Below, in pieces: positions 33,738-44,223 of a DNA stretch of 64,000 nt (the first letter of the stretch is position 1; every line of letters starts with the position of its first letter). The DNA is taken from contig NW_020167524.1 of the NCBI RefSeq assembly GCF_001641265.1, positions 1,302,001-1,366,000 on the forward strand. The letters are read 5' to 3'. The DNA is from Pseudogymnoascus destructans. Lineage: Eukaryota; Ascomycota; Leotiomycetes; Thelebolales; Thelebolaceae. Position numbers and translations under genes: made by a program. The notes beneath the pieces were generated by a model. That model worked only from the letters and a program-made list of their open reading frames with translations. It was not told where the DNA came from and searched no databases.

Positions 33738-34449
33738 ATGTCAGACAACAAACCCACCTTCCACCACCTCAACGTGCGCTCCCCCACCACCCCTCCCCTC
33801 AACTTACTAACCCCGCCATAGAACTCTCAATCCCAGCGCATTTTCTGGCTCCTCGAAGAGTTCGGCATAGAATACAACCTCGTCCTGCACACCCGCAACC
33901 CCCCCACCGACCCCACCGCCCCCTTCCAGTCCCCGCCCGCCCTCGTCGCCGCCTCCCCCCACGGCACAGCACCCCTCCTCATCACCGGCCCAAAAGATGG
34001 AAACCGCGCCATCCCCGAATCCCTCGCCATCGCTACATACCTAATCCGTACCTTCGACACTGGGGATCGCTTCGGGCTGAGGGATGGAGACTGGGTGAGA
34101 GACGAGGTTATCACCTCCATGGCGTGCACGAATCTGCAGAGGGCGACGGGGTTTATTATGATGCTTGATTTCGGGCTGATACGCAACGGGGAGGGCCCCA
34201 TGGGCGGCGTAGATGGCCCGGAGTTGCGGATGCAGTTGGGGAATTTGGACAGGAAGTTGGTGGGGGGGGCGGAGGGGGGGTTCTTTATGGGGAGAGGCCG
34301 GGGAGGGCGGATGTGGTTTTGGAGTTTCCGATGACGATGGTGAGGCATAGGGGTATTTGGATTTGGGGGAGGAGTTTCCGAGTCTGGATGAGTGGTTGCA
34401 GAGGTGTTATGATACGCCGGCGTATAAGAGGGCGTTGGAATGGGTATGA
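33738..34449 (+). pseudogene. Glutathione S-transferase-like protein with two frameshifts
   Basis: Exon 1 (33738-33773) encodes MSDNKPTFHHLN and is spliced over a 48-base intron (GTGCGC...CATAG) to NSQSQRIFWLLEEFGIEYNLVLHTRN, the N-terminal thioredoxin-fold start of GSTs. SPHGTAPLL and IPESLAIATYLI match the glutathione-binding cis-Pro and Glu-Ser positions. The C-terminal helical domain follows. The frame breaks twice by loss of one base: near 34290 (after GGFFMG) and near 34350. Beyond them the expected end is readable: PGRADVVLEFPMTM, then YLDLGEEFPSLDEWLQRCYDTPAYKRALEW and stop at 34449. Both breaks are in or near G runs, so assembly error is possible; otherwise this is a young pseudogene. 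Confidence 0.75.
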
Positions 34450-34914
34450 TATGAGTGTTCCCTAAGGTGCCGAGGTGAGGAGATGTAGGGGATGTGGAGG
34501 TGGGGGGTTGCGATAAACGCTACTCACTATATATATTGTATATTATAGCCGTATGGAAACCCTGTGGCCCATATCTTCTCTCGATACAGGGGCAGGGGCT
34601 TCTCATAGCTGACTTCTGGGATATGAGAAGTCTTCAGTTTCCAAAGCCTAACTCCACAGGAGATAGTAAGACCTTACTGCCCTTTTGGTTCCTTGGTGCA
34701 TGTTAGAAGGGAACTCAAAACATTCACAAGCAAGCAGAACCAATATTCTCAGAATGGTACAGGTACTAAGTATGTTTGTTTCATGAGTGTAGCATTCAAA
34801 TGAGCAATCTACGTGACATTTTGCATCCTTGCATAGCCCCATAAAGACAAAGCTCGAAAACATGCAAACCCATCCGTTCCACTCCATCCATGCCCAGGAA
34901 AACGCAGACACAAT
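34450..34914. other. Intergenic between GST relic and RPS5
   Basis: 465 bases with no gene that I can support; it should contain the poly(A) regions of both neighbours. Confidence 0.5.
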
Positions 34915-35813
34915 TTATCTGTTGGACTTGGCAACACGCTCCAACTCGTCTTTCTTCTTGATGGCGTACGAGTTGCTGCTTCCCTTGGCAGCGTTGATCA
35001 GCTCCTCAGCCAAGCACTCAGCGACGGACTTGATGTTGCGGAAAGAGGCCTCGCGGGCACCGATTGTGAGGAGAGCGATGGCCTGGTTGACACGGCGGAG
35101 AGGGGAGACATCGACGGCTTGACGACGGACGGTACCGGCGGATCCGATACGGGTGGAGTCCTCGCGAGGTCCGCAGTTGACGATGGCATCGACGGTGACT
35201 TGGATGGGGTTCTGGTCGGTCATGATGTGGACCTGGAAATTGTTAGTGGACGGTGGTTGGCAGCATGTTGCAGTTGGGCACGTACGATCTCAAAGGCGTG
35301 GGCGACGATGCGGACAGCCATGAGCTTCTTTCCGTTGTTGCGGCCGTTCATCATGAGAGAGTTGGTGAGACGCTCGATGATCGGGCATTGTGCCTTCCTG
35401 AAGCGCTTTGCGGCGTAACGGCCAGCGGAGTGGGAGATGTAGACTGGGGCACGGATCTGGATGTAATCGCTGTAGAGTTATATGTTAGCCGTTGTTCTCA
35501 CGGTTCCTTCTTGTTCTGGCCCGGAATGGCTCTTTCTTATTGTGCGTGCGCCGCTGTCCAACTCTCCAAACCAAGTCGCGGAATAGGGATTCTTACGTCA
35601 AAGAGATATCGCGGACCTCAACCTCATCGTAAGCCTGTAAATATACCGTCAGCCCCATTGTTCCTCGCGCCTGGAATTCGACTCGATAAAGTCGTCGGGT
35701 TTACGAACCCACTTGTTGAACAGCTTGATGCTGCCAATCTCAGCGGTAACATCCTTGGGCAGGACCTGGTAGCCCTGGATGGCCTCAACTTCGATTTCTC
35801 CGCTGTCAGACAT
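34915..35813 (-). CDS. RPS5: 40S ribosomal protein S5 (uS7)
   Basis: uS7 binds the 3' major domain of 18S rRNA near the mRNA exit channel. Four exons: 35813-35709, 35634-35597, 35469-35286 and 35232-34915; 214 residues, the usual eukaryotic length. Junctions read LFNKW|AYDEVEVRDISL, DISLT|DYIQIRAPVYISHSAGRYAAKRF and HAFEI|VHIMTDQNPIQV. Signature blocks ERLTNSLMMNGRNNGKKLMA, VNCGPREDSTRIGSAGTVRRQAVD, and SPLRRVNQAIALLTIGAREASF are intact, and the protein ends KKKDELERVAKSNR. It is transcribed divergently from RPS25, a neighbouring 40S gene, which suggests coordinate expression from the 243-base shared promoter. Confidence 0.98.
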
Positions 35814-36056
35814 GATTGCGATTGTCGATGTCGATGTCGGATGGATTGGTGAAGAAATTGAGCGTCGGCCTCGTCGTTAATTCTGTTGCTCAATTCGCGA
35901 AAATGCTTACCGAGTTGTGTGCGCTAACGTCTGTTGGAGCTAGGCAGAATTTAGTCTAGGGCCGGTCGGTCCACCCAGCAAACCCTAAGATTTTGCACAC
36001 CTCAAACCACTCTGGATTGCGAGAATCCATCCGACATCACCACACACGACAACAAA
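35814..36056. promoter_or_regulatory. Shared divergent promoter of RPS5 and RPS25 with a telobox
   Basis: The 243 bases between the two ATGs contain AACCCTAA at 35981-35988. This is the telobox word bound by Tbf1-like factors, which are known to control ribosomal protein genes in Candida albicans. That it works here is inference. Confidence 0.6.
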
Positions 36057-36970
36057 ATGGTGAGTTTGGATTCCCTTCAAAATATGTTGGCGATACAATT
36101 ATTTTCGACGTCTGGCTACGCATATTTGATTCGAACGACGCTCTGGCGGCATTTCTGGACGCACCAACCCCTCGCCACTCGCACATACCGTCAACGCCCG
36201 AGTCGATAAAGGTTCGCTCAAACGAACGACTGAGGCTCTGACTATGTGACTTCCGCACTTGAAAGAGGGAAAAAAATTCTTCTGCATCGGATGGGTAGGA
36301 GTTTCTGTCCGCATCGACTTGGCAACAAGAAATCTCGAATTCCCAGCGCGCCAATCCATATCAGCAACCCGGCAAAGACCGTCGCTTCAATATGCACATC
36401 CCCTCTCACGAAAGGCACGAACTCTGCGACAGACAACTACCAGGCTCGCTCTCGCCTCAAATATGCTAGCCAGACGTCGAATAGCCGCACGCATTAATTA
36501 CCACATACTAACCTGTTATGATAGGCTCCAGCAAACACCGGACCCAAGAAGGCTAAGAAGAAGTGGTCGAAGGGAAAGGGTGCGTGAACTTCCACTCTGC
36601 TCCTCTGCGCTGCGATACAGTCCCACCGTAGGAGCTGTTGTATGAAAGCCCATCACTGACTGAATCGCATTATAGTCAAGGACAAGGCCCAACACGCCGT
36701 CCTCCTCGACAAGGCCACCTCTGACAAGCTTTACAAAGATGTCCAGACCTACCGCCTGATCACCGTCGCGGTCCTGGTCGACAGAATGAAGATCAACGGC
36801 TCCGTTGCTCGCAGATGTTTGGCCGACCTGGAGGAGAAGGGCATCATCAAGAAGGTTGTCTCGCACAGTGCACTGAGCATTTACAGTACGTTCATTAAAG
36901 AAACCCCTTAAAACATAAAAGCAACAAGCCTAACATCTCACTAGCTCGTGCGATCACTGCCGACGAGTAA
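36057..36970 (+). CDS. RPS25: 40S ribosomal protein S25 (eS25)
   Basis: eS25 sits at the head of the 40S subunit near the E site and is needed for some IRES initiation. Four exons: 36057-36059 (only ATG), 36525-36579, 36676-36885 and 36945-36970; 97 residues. The joined N-terminus M|APANTGPKKAKKKWSKGK|VKDKAQHAVLLDKAT is the family start, and TYRLITVAVLVDRMKINGSVARRCLADLEEKG, SHSALSIY|TRAITADE complete the winged-helix protein. The first intron is 465 bases (GTGAGT...GATAG), much longer than others in the window, and splits the start codon from the rest. The small frames inside that intron are not genes. Confidence 0.97.
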
Positions 36971-37664
36971 AGGATTCTTTTTGAGATTGGTATCTGGTGT
37001 TACACGACGTTATGAACCCTATCCTACAATATCGACTACGGTCAGAGTTAGTAGAGGGGCATGATAAGGGAAGGCATTTGCTGGGTCTTTCGGAACTCTC
37101 TTCGGTGTAGCATATCCAATGACATGGGATTCTGGACGACAGTTTTTTCTTGATTACCTGTGACTCGTATATGCAAATTTTTTATGACTTAAAGCGCCGA
37201 AGAACCATGACAGTGTACTATAATTGTAGATACTGTGAACCTTCCAAAGTGTAGCGTCACACACGATATTCTTTTAAGAGCTCGACCCGTTTTCGAAACT
37301 GGTGGTGGCTGATTATAGCACCGATAAGGCTTGGTACTTCTTGAAACTACCAGCGCCTCGGATATAAAATGGTATGGGGACCGTCATCATACGTTTACCA
37401 CCGTATGCAATACAGACCAATGGCCTCAATCTATTTACAAATGGTCTTCTGAACTTATATTAATATCCAGAACGCAATACATAGGCCAATTGGATGTGGG
37501 TTATGAGTTCAGCCAGGGCCGTGAACGTTTAATAGTTAGAGATCTTTAGATAGCTTCTTGCTATCTGTCCTCATTATCCTCTGTTCCCTGTATTTATATC
37601 CTTGAAGAACGTCTTGAGTCTGAATCACCCCAAGTTACCGCAAGCTCCGGCGACTATCGTCATA
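36971..37664. other. Intergenic
   Basis: 694 bases of 3' flank of RPS25 and 5' flank of the next gene. No feature stands out; the 72-codon frame at 37331-37549 has no recognisable content. Confidence 0.5.
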
Positions 37665-38472
37665 ATGTCAGAAGTTCGGCAACGAAGCACCAGGTCAAAG
37701 GCTGAAGAAAAGGACATCTCGTCCGCTCCAGCTGTGGCCTCGCTGGTGAAAGAAGAAGATCGTTCAAAGATCACTGTCCTTGAGGTTCTACGGACTATAA
37801 CATTGCTTCTCCTCCTCTCCGGCCTTGCCAGCTGGTTCGTAACCCGCGACAATGCGGTCTGGGGCCTCAAACGACCCCGCGCAACATATATATCCTACTG
37901 GCAGTCAATGCTAGTTAGTACCCCGACGCGGCTCCATTGAATGCATTGATACTAAGACCACTTCCCAGGCTGCACCAGTCCTCCTCACAGATGCCGAGCT
38001 CGGAGAATATGATGGTAGCGATCCCACCAAGCCCATCTACCTAGCCGTCAACGGCACAATCTACGATGTGACCGACGGCCGCCGCTTCTACGGCCCAGGC
38101 GGCTCGTACCACCAACTCGGCGGCGCCGACTGCTCGCGAGCCCTGGTGACCACCTGCTTCAACAGCGATATCAGTCCCGATATGCGGGGCGTAGAAGAGA
38201 TGTTCCTTCCCAAGAGCACGCCGCAAGTGGATGCTCAGTATACCACAGAGGAGATGGCAGCCCTACAAGAGGAAGAGCTCAAGATTGCAAAGGAGAAGGC
38301 GTATAAGGCCCTGAAGCACTGGGCGGATTTCTTTGCCAATCACAAGAAGTACACGAAGGTTGGAACGGTTAAGAGGGAGAAGGGCTGGGAGACGAAGGGT
38401 GAGGTGCCGGTGCTCTGCCAGAATGCGAATAATGCGAGGCCGTTTAGGAAGCCGCCCGTGAAGAGCACATGA
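37665..38472 (+). CDS. Membrane-anchored cytochrome b5-fold heme/steroid-binding protein (Dap1/MAPR-like)
   Basis: Exons are 37665-37913 and 37969-38472 with a 55-base intron (GTTAGT...CCCAG), giving 250 residues. One transmembrane helix lies at about residues 42-60 (LRTITLLLLLSGLASWFV). The cytochrome b5-like domain follows: LLTDAELGEYDGSDPTKPIYLAVNGTIYDVTDGRRFYGPGG, with the YGPGG...Y pattern of MAPR proteins, then ADCSRALVTTCF. MAPR proteins use tyrosines for heme binding and support P450 enzymes of sterol synthesis (Dap1 with Erg11). The C-terminal extension (about residues 175-250) is charged and ends FRKPPVKST. The family is clear; identity with Dap1 as opposed to a second MAPR paralogue is not settled. 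Confidence 0.88.
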
Positions 38473-38630
38473 TAGGTACAAATATATGTTTTATCACACG
38501 TATAATAATGTTGGTGATGAGGGGCATTGGTGCAACAGGCTTTCATGAAAGAGGATTTTGATCAAGGGGGTATTTTCTGGTAAATGCTTGAGCACCCGCC
38601 TCGTGTATTCAAAACTATATGCATGGTATC

Positions 38631-41243
38631 TCAGATATCTCCAGTGTTTTGATTCGTCTCCTTGTATCCCCTTGTCTCTTCCCCAAGCTTCTCCAACGCC
38701 ACTTCATACTCTTGTTTCTGATCCTCCGAGAACACATCCTTTGCAGAAATTGTAATTCTCTCAACCTTCGTTTTCCTTTTGACCCCTCCACTCCTGGCGA
38801 TGTCATTCCAGAACCACCTTCCCTCAGTTGCTGAAAACAATGTAGTTGCTGCACCCTCCTTGCCTGCACGCGCTGTTCTTCCAACTCTGTGTACATAGCT
38901 CGTGATACTTGTCGGCATATCGTAGTTTACCACATGTGCCAAGTTGGGTAGATCTAGACCTCTGGCGACAAGGTCGGATGCTATGAGGACGGAAAGGGCG
39001 CCGCTACGGAAGGAGCGTAGTGTGCGCTTTCGTGATGTTGTAGAAGTAATGGCTCCGATTTCAGAGGCGCGAGATGGAACAAGAAGAGCTAATAGGCGGA
39101 ATAGCCGAACAGCGCTTTCGTTGGATTTGGTGAAGATAAGAACGCCATGAGGCTTGACAAGCTTGATGTTACCTGCCGGCTTTTTCGCTGGGAGCTTCTT
39201 AGAAGGCACTGAAGTTGTTGATGAGGCATCGCTGGACGATGAAGAGTCATCGTCTGAAGAATCATCAGAAGAAGAATCGTCACCGGGCGAACTCGAATCG
39301 GAGTCCGACGAGGATCTAGAAGAAGAGGTATCATCATCGGAGTCATCGTCTGAAGTATCGCTGTCTGAACCTGAGCTGGATGTAGAGTCTGAGTCGTCCT
39401 GGGGCAAACTCTTTGGCGCAAGTAAACCATTCCTCTTGAGAACTTCAAGCAAATAGAGCGGCTTCAATCCTTCTTGATCAATCTTTATGGCAGATTCGTG
39501 GAGCGTGTGCGGCAAGTTCAGAGTGTCCACTTGCCCTTCCCCAGCCCCCATACCCTCATTGCCCTCGAGGACGACAAATTTAGGCTTATTAAGCTTCAGT
39601 TGTGACAAAAGACCAATGTCTCGCGTCATTGTAGCACTTAGCACGACCTTAGTTATTCTGTCCTTGGACCTCAGCTGACTGGGTGCAGCCGTTTCACGAG
39701 AGGTAAGACTGGCCATTACCGTCTCAAGCCATTGTTGGAAGCTTTGATCAAGCAACTTGTCTGCCTCATCGATAACTAGCCATTTTAGGTGCTCGAGCGT
39801 AAAGCCAGGAGTAGACTTCAAATGCTCAACCAATCGACCGGGCGTGCAAATCATGATGTCCACCTTAGGACTGTATTGAACAATGTGATCGATAGGCGTC
39901 GAAATATCCTCCTCCATAAGAAGATTTGCGACTTCATCTCCGACTGACGACCCACTCCACGCAGCGTTTATGCGTTCTTGGCGTGCACGGTATTCTTTGG
40001 GATCATAAACAAAGTCCTGCTTCATCAGAGATGATTGCTCTTGCCTCAGTGTCTGGTTGCCAATGGCTACACCGACATTAATATGTCTTCTGCTCCCAGT
40101 GCCATAAGCATTGGCACACATATCTGATACCTCCCGGGCTTGGGTGACGAGCTCTCTCGTGGGCATTACTATCAGACCTCTCAATTGAGTAACCATAGTC
40201 TGACTGATGTCCTCCACCATTGGCAAAACATATGCAAGTGTTTTTCCTGATCCAGTTGCGGCTGATACGAGGACATCTCCTGGCTGCTTCTGGGGCCCTG
40301 GAAGAAGAAGTGAAAGTACAGCAGCCTGAACTGCAAATGCACTTGGAATCCCTGATTTTTTGAGCGACTCAATAACTGCACTAGGAAGGCCGAGGTCTTC
40401 GAACTGTGCTGTAGCGGTAGGCGCGACGGATATCGGACTTCCAAGCCAAGAAGGCAAAGCTGAGTATATTGAGATGGGGGGAGCTTCTGGCACGGGCTCT
40501 GGCTGTGGGAGAGGTTCGAGGGCATGAAGCTCGACCTCGGCCTCTTGCGGCTTTTCAGCATCTTCCATCTCAACATCCTCCCCACTTTCGAGTGCTCTCT
40601 GCTTTTCCTTTCGAGCAATCTTCTCGGCCTTCTTCAAAGATTTCGCCCTTTTTGCCAAGACTGATCTATGCTTTACATCCCCTTCTTCACCTTCCCGGTA
40701 TGATTCATCTGTATCTTCCTTTTCTGCCTTCTTTTTAGGCCTTTTTGGCGCTTTTTTCTCCTTCGGCTTGACTTCAACCGGTTTCTCACCTGCGACGGGT
40801 GCCGTCTGCAGCTGCGGTCTCTCCTCTACTTCTAGTCCCTGCTCTAATGCTCTCTGATGTGCTCTTCGCGCAATCTTGGCTGCCCTCTTCTCTTCTTTAC
40901 TCTCATATTGGGCGGTATTGGATTGCGGCGGCGGCGGTGGTCGTTGCGCTAGTTTCAAATCTTTTGGGACATATGGTGACTTTTTGGCTTTTTTGAAATT
41001 TGCCGCAGATTCATTTCGGCCTCCGGTTGAATCTTCATGTTTTCTTTTGGGCGCAGTTTTTGGTTGCTGGGCCGGGGCAATGTTCGCCCTGGAAGGATGG
41101 ATATATGGTTGCGGCGGGCGTTGTTGTGACGGTTGAGGTGGAGTTGGCTGTGGTTGCGGTACAACTACATTTGGAACTATGGTACGCTCCGTAGTCACCT
41201 TCTTCTTCGGAGGCACATATCGAGCATATAGTGAAGAGGACAT
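38631..41243 (-). CDS. DBP6: DEAD-box RNA helicase Dbp6 (DDX51-like), 60S ribosome assembly
   Basis: Dbp6 acts in early nucleolar pre-60S particles. The intronless frame encodes 870 residues. Residues 1-270 are a Lys/Glu/Pro-rich extension with several nuclear/nucleolar-type basic runs. The helicase core shows SAATGSGKT (Walker A, about residue 335), MPTRELV, TPGRLVEHL, VIDEADKLLDQSFQQW (DEAD box), LSATMTRD, then HGVLIFTKSNES, ASDLVARGLDLPNL, and YVHRVGRTARAGKEG. An unusually long Ser/Asp run (about residues 615-690) is inserted between the two RecA-like lobes. QLRSKDRITKVVLSATMTRD and the insert position fit the Dbp6/DDX51 group. The start is the first ATG (MSSSLYARYVPPKKK), a sequence typical of the family. 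It is divergent from GPI3. Confidence 0.93.
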   Translation of the reverse strand: MSSSLYARYVPPKKKVTTERTIVPNVVVPQPQPTPPQPSQQRPPQPYIHPSRANIAPAQQPKTAPKRKHEDSTGGRNESAANFKKAKKSPYVPKDLKLAQRPPPPPQSNTAQYESKEEKRAAKIARRAHQRALEQGLEVEERPQLQTAPVAGEKPVEVKPKEKKAPKRPKKKAEKEDTDESYREGEEGDVKHRSVLAKRAKSLKKAEKIARKEKQRALESGEDVEMEDAEKPQEAEVELHALEPLPQPEPVPEAPPISIYSALPSWLGSPISVAPTATAQFEDLGLPSAVIESLKKSGIPSAFAVQAAVLSLLLPGPQKQPGDVLVSAATGSGKTLAYVLPMVEDISQTMVTQLRGLIVMPTRELVTQAREVSDMCANAYGTGSRRHINVGVAIGNQTLRQEQSSLMKQDFVYDPKEYRARQERINAAWSGSSVGDEVANLLMEEDISTPIDHIVQYSPKVDIMICTPGRLVEHLKSTPGFTLEHLKWLVIDEADKLLDQSFQQWLETVMASLTSRETAAPSQLRSKDRITKVVLSATMTRDIGLLSQLKLNKPKFVVLEGNEGMGAGEGQVDTLNLPHTLHESAIKIDQEGLKPLYLLEVLKRNGLLAPKSLPQDDSDSTSSSGSDSDTSDDDSDDDTSSSRSSSDSDSSSPGDDSSSDDSSDDDSSSSSDASSTTSVPSKKLPAKKPAGNIKLVKPHGVLIFTKSNESAVRLFRLLALLVPSRASEIGAITSTTSRKRTLRSFRSGALSVLIASDLVARGLDLPNLAHVVNYDMPTSITSYVHRVGRTARAGKEGAATTLFSATEGRWFWNDIARSGGVKRKTKVERITISAKDVFSEDQKQEYEVALEKLGEETRGYKETNQNTGDI

Positions 41244-41544
41244 TGCAGCAATTGTTGTAGCCTGTTTGAACCGCTGTCGCTCTTGTTCGCGATCTGGAAG
41301 GAACTTTTTCGGAAATAGTCGTTATCGGCCCTATCGGCTTTATCGAGCGCTGCATGCTGATTCGCTGGGCAGTACCTTAATTCTACAATGCGATGCAGCC
41401 GACGGGGTCGCAGAGTCTCTCAGGGATAACAATCAACATCTTGCGACTTCTTTGGGAGACTCCTTAACGCCAACTATGCGGTATCACTAGACTCGAGGAG
41501 CTGCCTGGTTCACCAGCGGGCTTCTGATCCCGTCAACCTTCACG
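41244..41544. promoter_or_regulatory. Divergent promoter between DBP6 and GPI3
   Basis: 301 bases separate the two start codons. A cgttatcggccctatcgg stretch lies mid-way. No factor site is assigned. Confidence 0.45.
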
Positions 41545-43088
41545 ATGGGTTATAACATTGCTATGGCTTGCGATTTCTTCTTTCCGCAACCAGGAGGAAT
41601 TGAAAGCCATATTTACCAACTTTCGACAAAGTTAATCGATCGTGGCCACAAGGTTATCATTATAACGCATGCCTATGAAGGTAGAACTGGCGTGCGCTAC
41701 CTCACGAATGGGCTGAAAGTCTACCATGTGCCTTTCTTCGTTATATACCGAGCCACAACGTTTCCGACGGTCTTTTCGTTCTTCCCAACCTTCAGAAACA
41801 TCATTATCAGGGAGCAGATTGAAATCATACATGGCCATGCGAGTTTGAGTAGTTTTTGCCACGAGGCAATTCTGCATGCGAGGACTATGGGGCTTCGGAC
41901 AGTGTTTACGGATCATTCACTTTTTGGGTTTGCGGATGCAGCGAGTATCCTGACAAACAAATTGCTGAAGTTCACCTTGAGTGATGTTGACCATGTTATT
42001 TGTGTTAGCCATACCTGGTAGGTCTATACGAAACCCCTGAAAGCGCATCGGCGATACTGACATTACACAGTAAAGAGAACACAGTTTTAAGAGCGTCGCT
42101 TGACCCTTTGATGGTCTCAGTCATACCAAACGCCGTTGTAGCCGAAAACTTTCGACCTTTGTCACATCCAGCATACTCGAATGGACCTGATAACCAGTTA
42201 CAAAATTTTAATGCCCAGGCAGCTACTCCCCTGCCTCATTATCTGGGGCCGAACGATACCATTACAATAGCTGTTATATCGAGGTTATTTTATAACAAGG
42301 GGACTGATCTGCTTATTGCAGCTATCCCGCGGATACTCGCAGCCCACCCAAATGTAAGGTTTATCATTGCAGGTTCAGGGCCCAAAGCCATAGACCTCGA
42401 GCAAATGCTGGAAAGGAATGTCCTCCAGGACCGCGTTGAATTGCTTGGGCCAGTGCGACACGAAGAGGTCCGAGATGTTATGGTGCGAGGACATATTTAC
42501 CTCCACCCAAGTTTAACAGAGGCATTTGGAACCGTGATTGTGGAAGCTGCGAGTTGTGGTCTTTACGTTGTTTGCACCCAAGTTGGTGGTATTCCGGAAG
42601 TCTTGCCAGCACATATGACCGTGTTCGCAAAGCCGGAAGAGGATGATTTGGTGGCCGCAACGGGCAAAGCCATCGCTGCTCTACGTGCAAACAAGGTTCG
42701 AACGGAGCGCTTTCATGACCAAGTGAAGATGATGTATTCTTGGATAGACGTTGCCCGTCGAACAGAAAGAGTCTACGATGGAATATCGGGCGTTCTTAGC
42801 GAGGCAGAATTCTACGGATATGACGCCGCCAACGCTGCGAGTTGGAGCGCTACGAGGGGCCGTGCGGGTGTGCAAAGTTTCGCTCTCATTGACCGACTAA
42901 AGAGATATTACGGTTGCGGCATCTGGGCAGGGAAGCTCTTTTGCTTATGTATGGTTATCGATTATTTGATCTTCCTTGTTCTCGAAATCTTGGCTCCGAG
43001 AGAAAACATCGATATTGCGAGGAATTGGCCAGGGAAGACGATTAATACGTCGGAGAGGGAACGAGAGAAGAAAGATAGTATCGGATGA
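41545..43088 (+). CDS. GPI3: GPI-GlcNAc transferase catalytic subunit (PIG-A/Gpi3)
   Basis: Gpi3 transfers GlcNAc from UDP-GlcNAc to phosphatidylinositol at the cytosolic face of the ER, the first step of GPI-anchor synthesis. Exons are 41545-42017 and 42071-43088; the intron (GTAGGT...CACAG) joins CVSHT|CKENTVLRASLDP. The product has 496 residues. The N-terminal start MGYNIAMACDFFFPQPGGIESHIY is the family signature; ASLSSFCHEAILHARTMGLRTVFTDHSLFGFADA and VISRLFYNKGTDLL follow, then the GT4 EX7E region HPSLTEAFGTVIVEAASCGLYVV. A C-terminal hydrophobic helix (CLCMVIDYLIFLVLEILA) anchors it in the ER. All expected motifs are present. Two GPI-anchored candidates elsewhere in the window would depend on this pathway. 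Confidence 0.97.
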
Positions 43089-44223
43089 ACTATTGGCCAG
43101 GAAGATCCATTTAGCAGTCATGCCGAGAGATGAAGCTATGGTCATGACCTGAAATACCATTGGGTGCGAAGTTTGGGAAATGATATTCCAGATGGATCAA
43201 ATAGCTTTCGGCACACATTCGAACCACTCCTAAGACTCCGTTACATACGTGGTGAAGCTCGAATGACGACTGCGAAAATTGCGCCGAGGCTAAACGCGGA
43301 ATCCTGTGAAGGGGATATGTTTGGATTCCAAACGACAAGAATCCAAATTAGCCTCGTCCGAGAATAATATACAATTCGGGGCCTGTCTTATTCCAACACC
43401 CAATACACCAGTGAGGCTGTTGGAAGACGGCTGATGGCCGACTTGCGGTATCAAGGAAGTCTATTTGGTTTGGAAAAGCGAGGACATAGATGACAGCACG
43501 TAGGAAAATGAATGTTAACTTCGGTTGACTTTATTCACCACAATAACTCCTACTCGTGAGGTCGTGGCTGAAAGCAAGCTTAACCTAATTACTGCCTAAG
43601 AAAATATAATAAAGTCACATTTAAACCCAAGTCGTCATTTACCATGATTATTTCGAACACGTCATCAATTTCAATTCAGGCACTTATAAACCCGTGCTGT
43701 TGGTCACATTACCATATGTCCGATGAGACACGGTATTCTATGCGATTGCCAGCAATGGAGATTAGCTGGGCTGATCTCAAGAAATAGAAAAGTTGTCAAC
43801 TTAGACTGGGGTTGCGTAGTCCCGAGCCAGGTACTGAGCGAACTGCATTTAGCCTGGGCAACTGCCGAGCTTGGAGAGGGTTACATGCGTCGTCATTATG
43901 TTATTTGCTTAAGTTGTTGGGTGCTCCATGCCTCCTCTTGATCTTCATCGGGATATCTTATTGTGGCTTCAGCTAAAATCCAAGTGATCGGCACTAGGCT
44001 ATTTTTTTCTCTTGAGGGGATGTGGGGTAGCCAAATATGATTGAGACTAACGATGGCAGCTTCTCATATGGACGAAACAGGAGCAGGCCCTGTGTAGTTC
44101 CGCTTGTCCAGTGTGATGAAAAATACGGATAAATAGAAAGGTATATATGGGAGACGATCTCGCAAATTGTTGGTACATAGAGAAATTTTATCACCGTTAT
44201 CATATCTCATCCCACCAGTCAGA
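43089..44223. other. Intergenic
   Basis: 1.1 kb between GPI3 and the xylanase relic. Open frames here are short and featureless. An AT-rich patch lies at 43590-43700. Confidence 0.5.

Noticed and set aside
22293..35813. A secondary-metabolite or defence gene cluster
   Set aside because: Neighbouring genes belong to unrelated core pathways and no backbone synthase, NLR or effector gene is seen.
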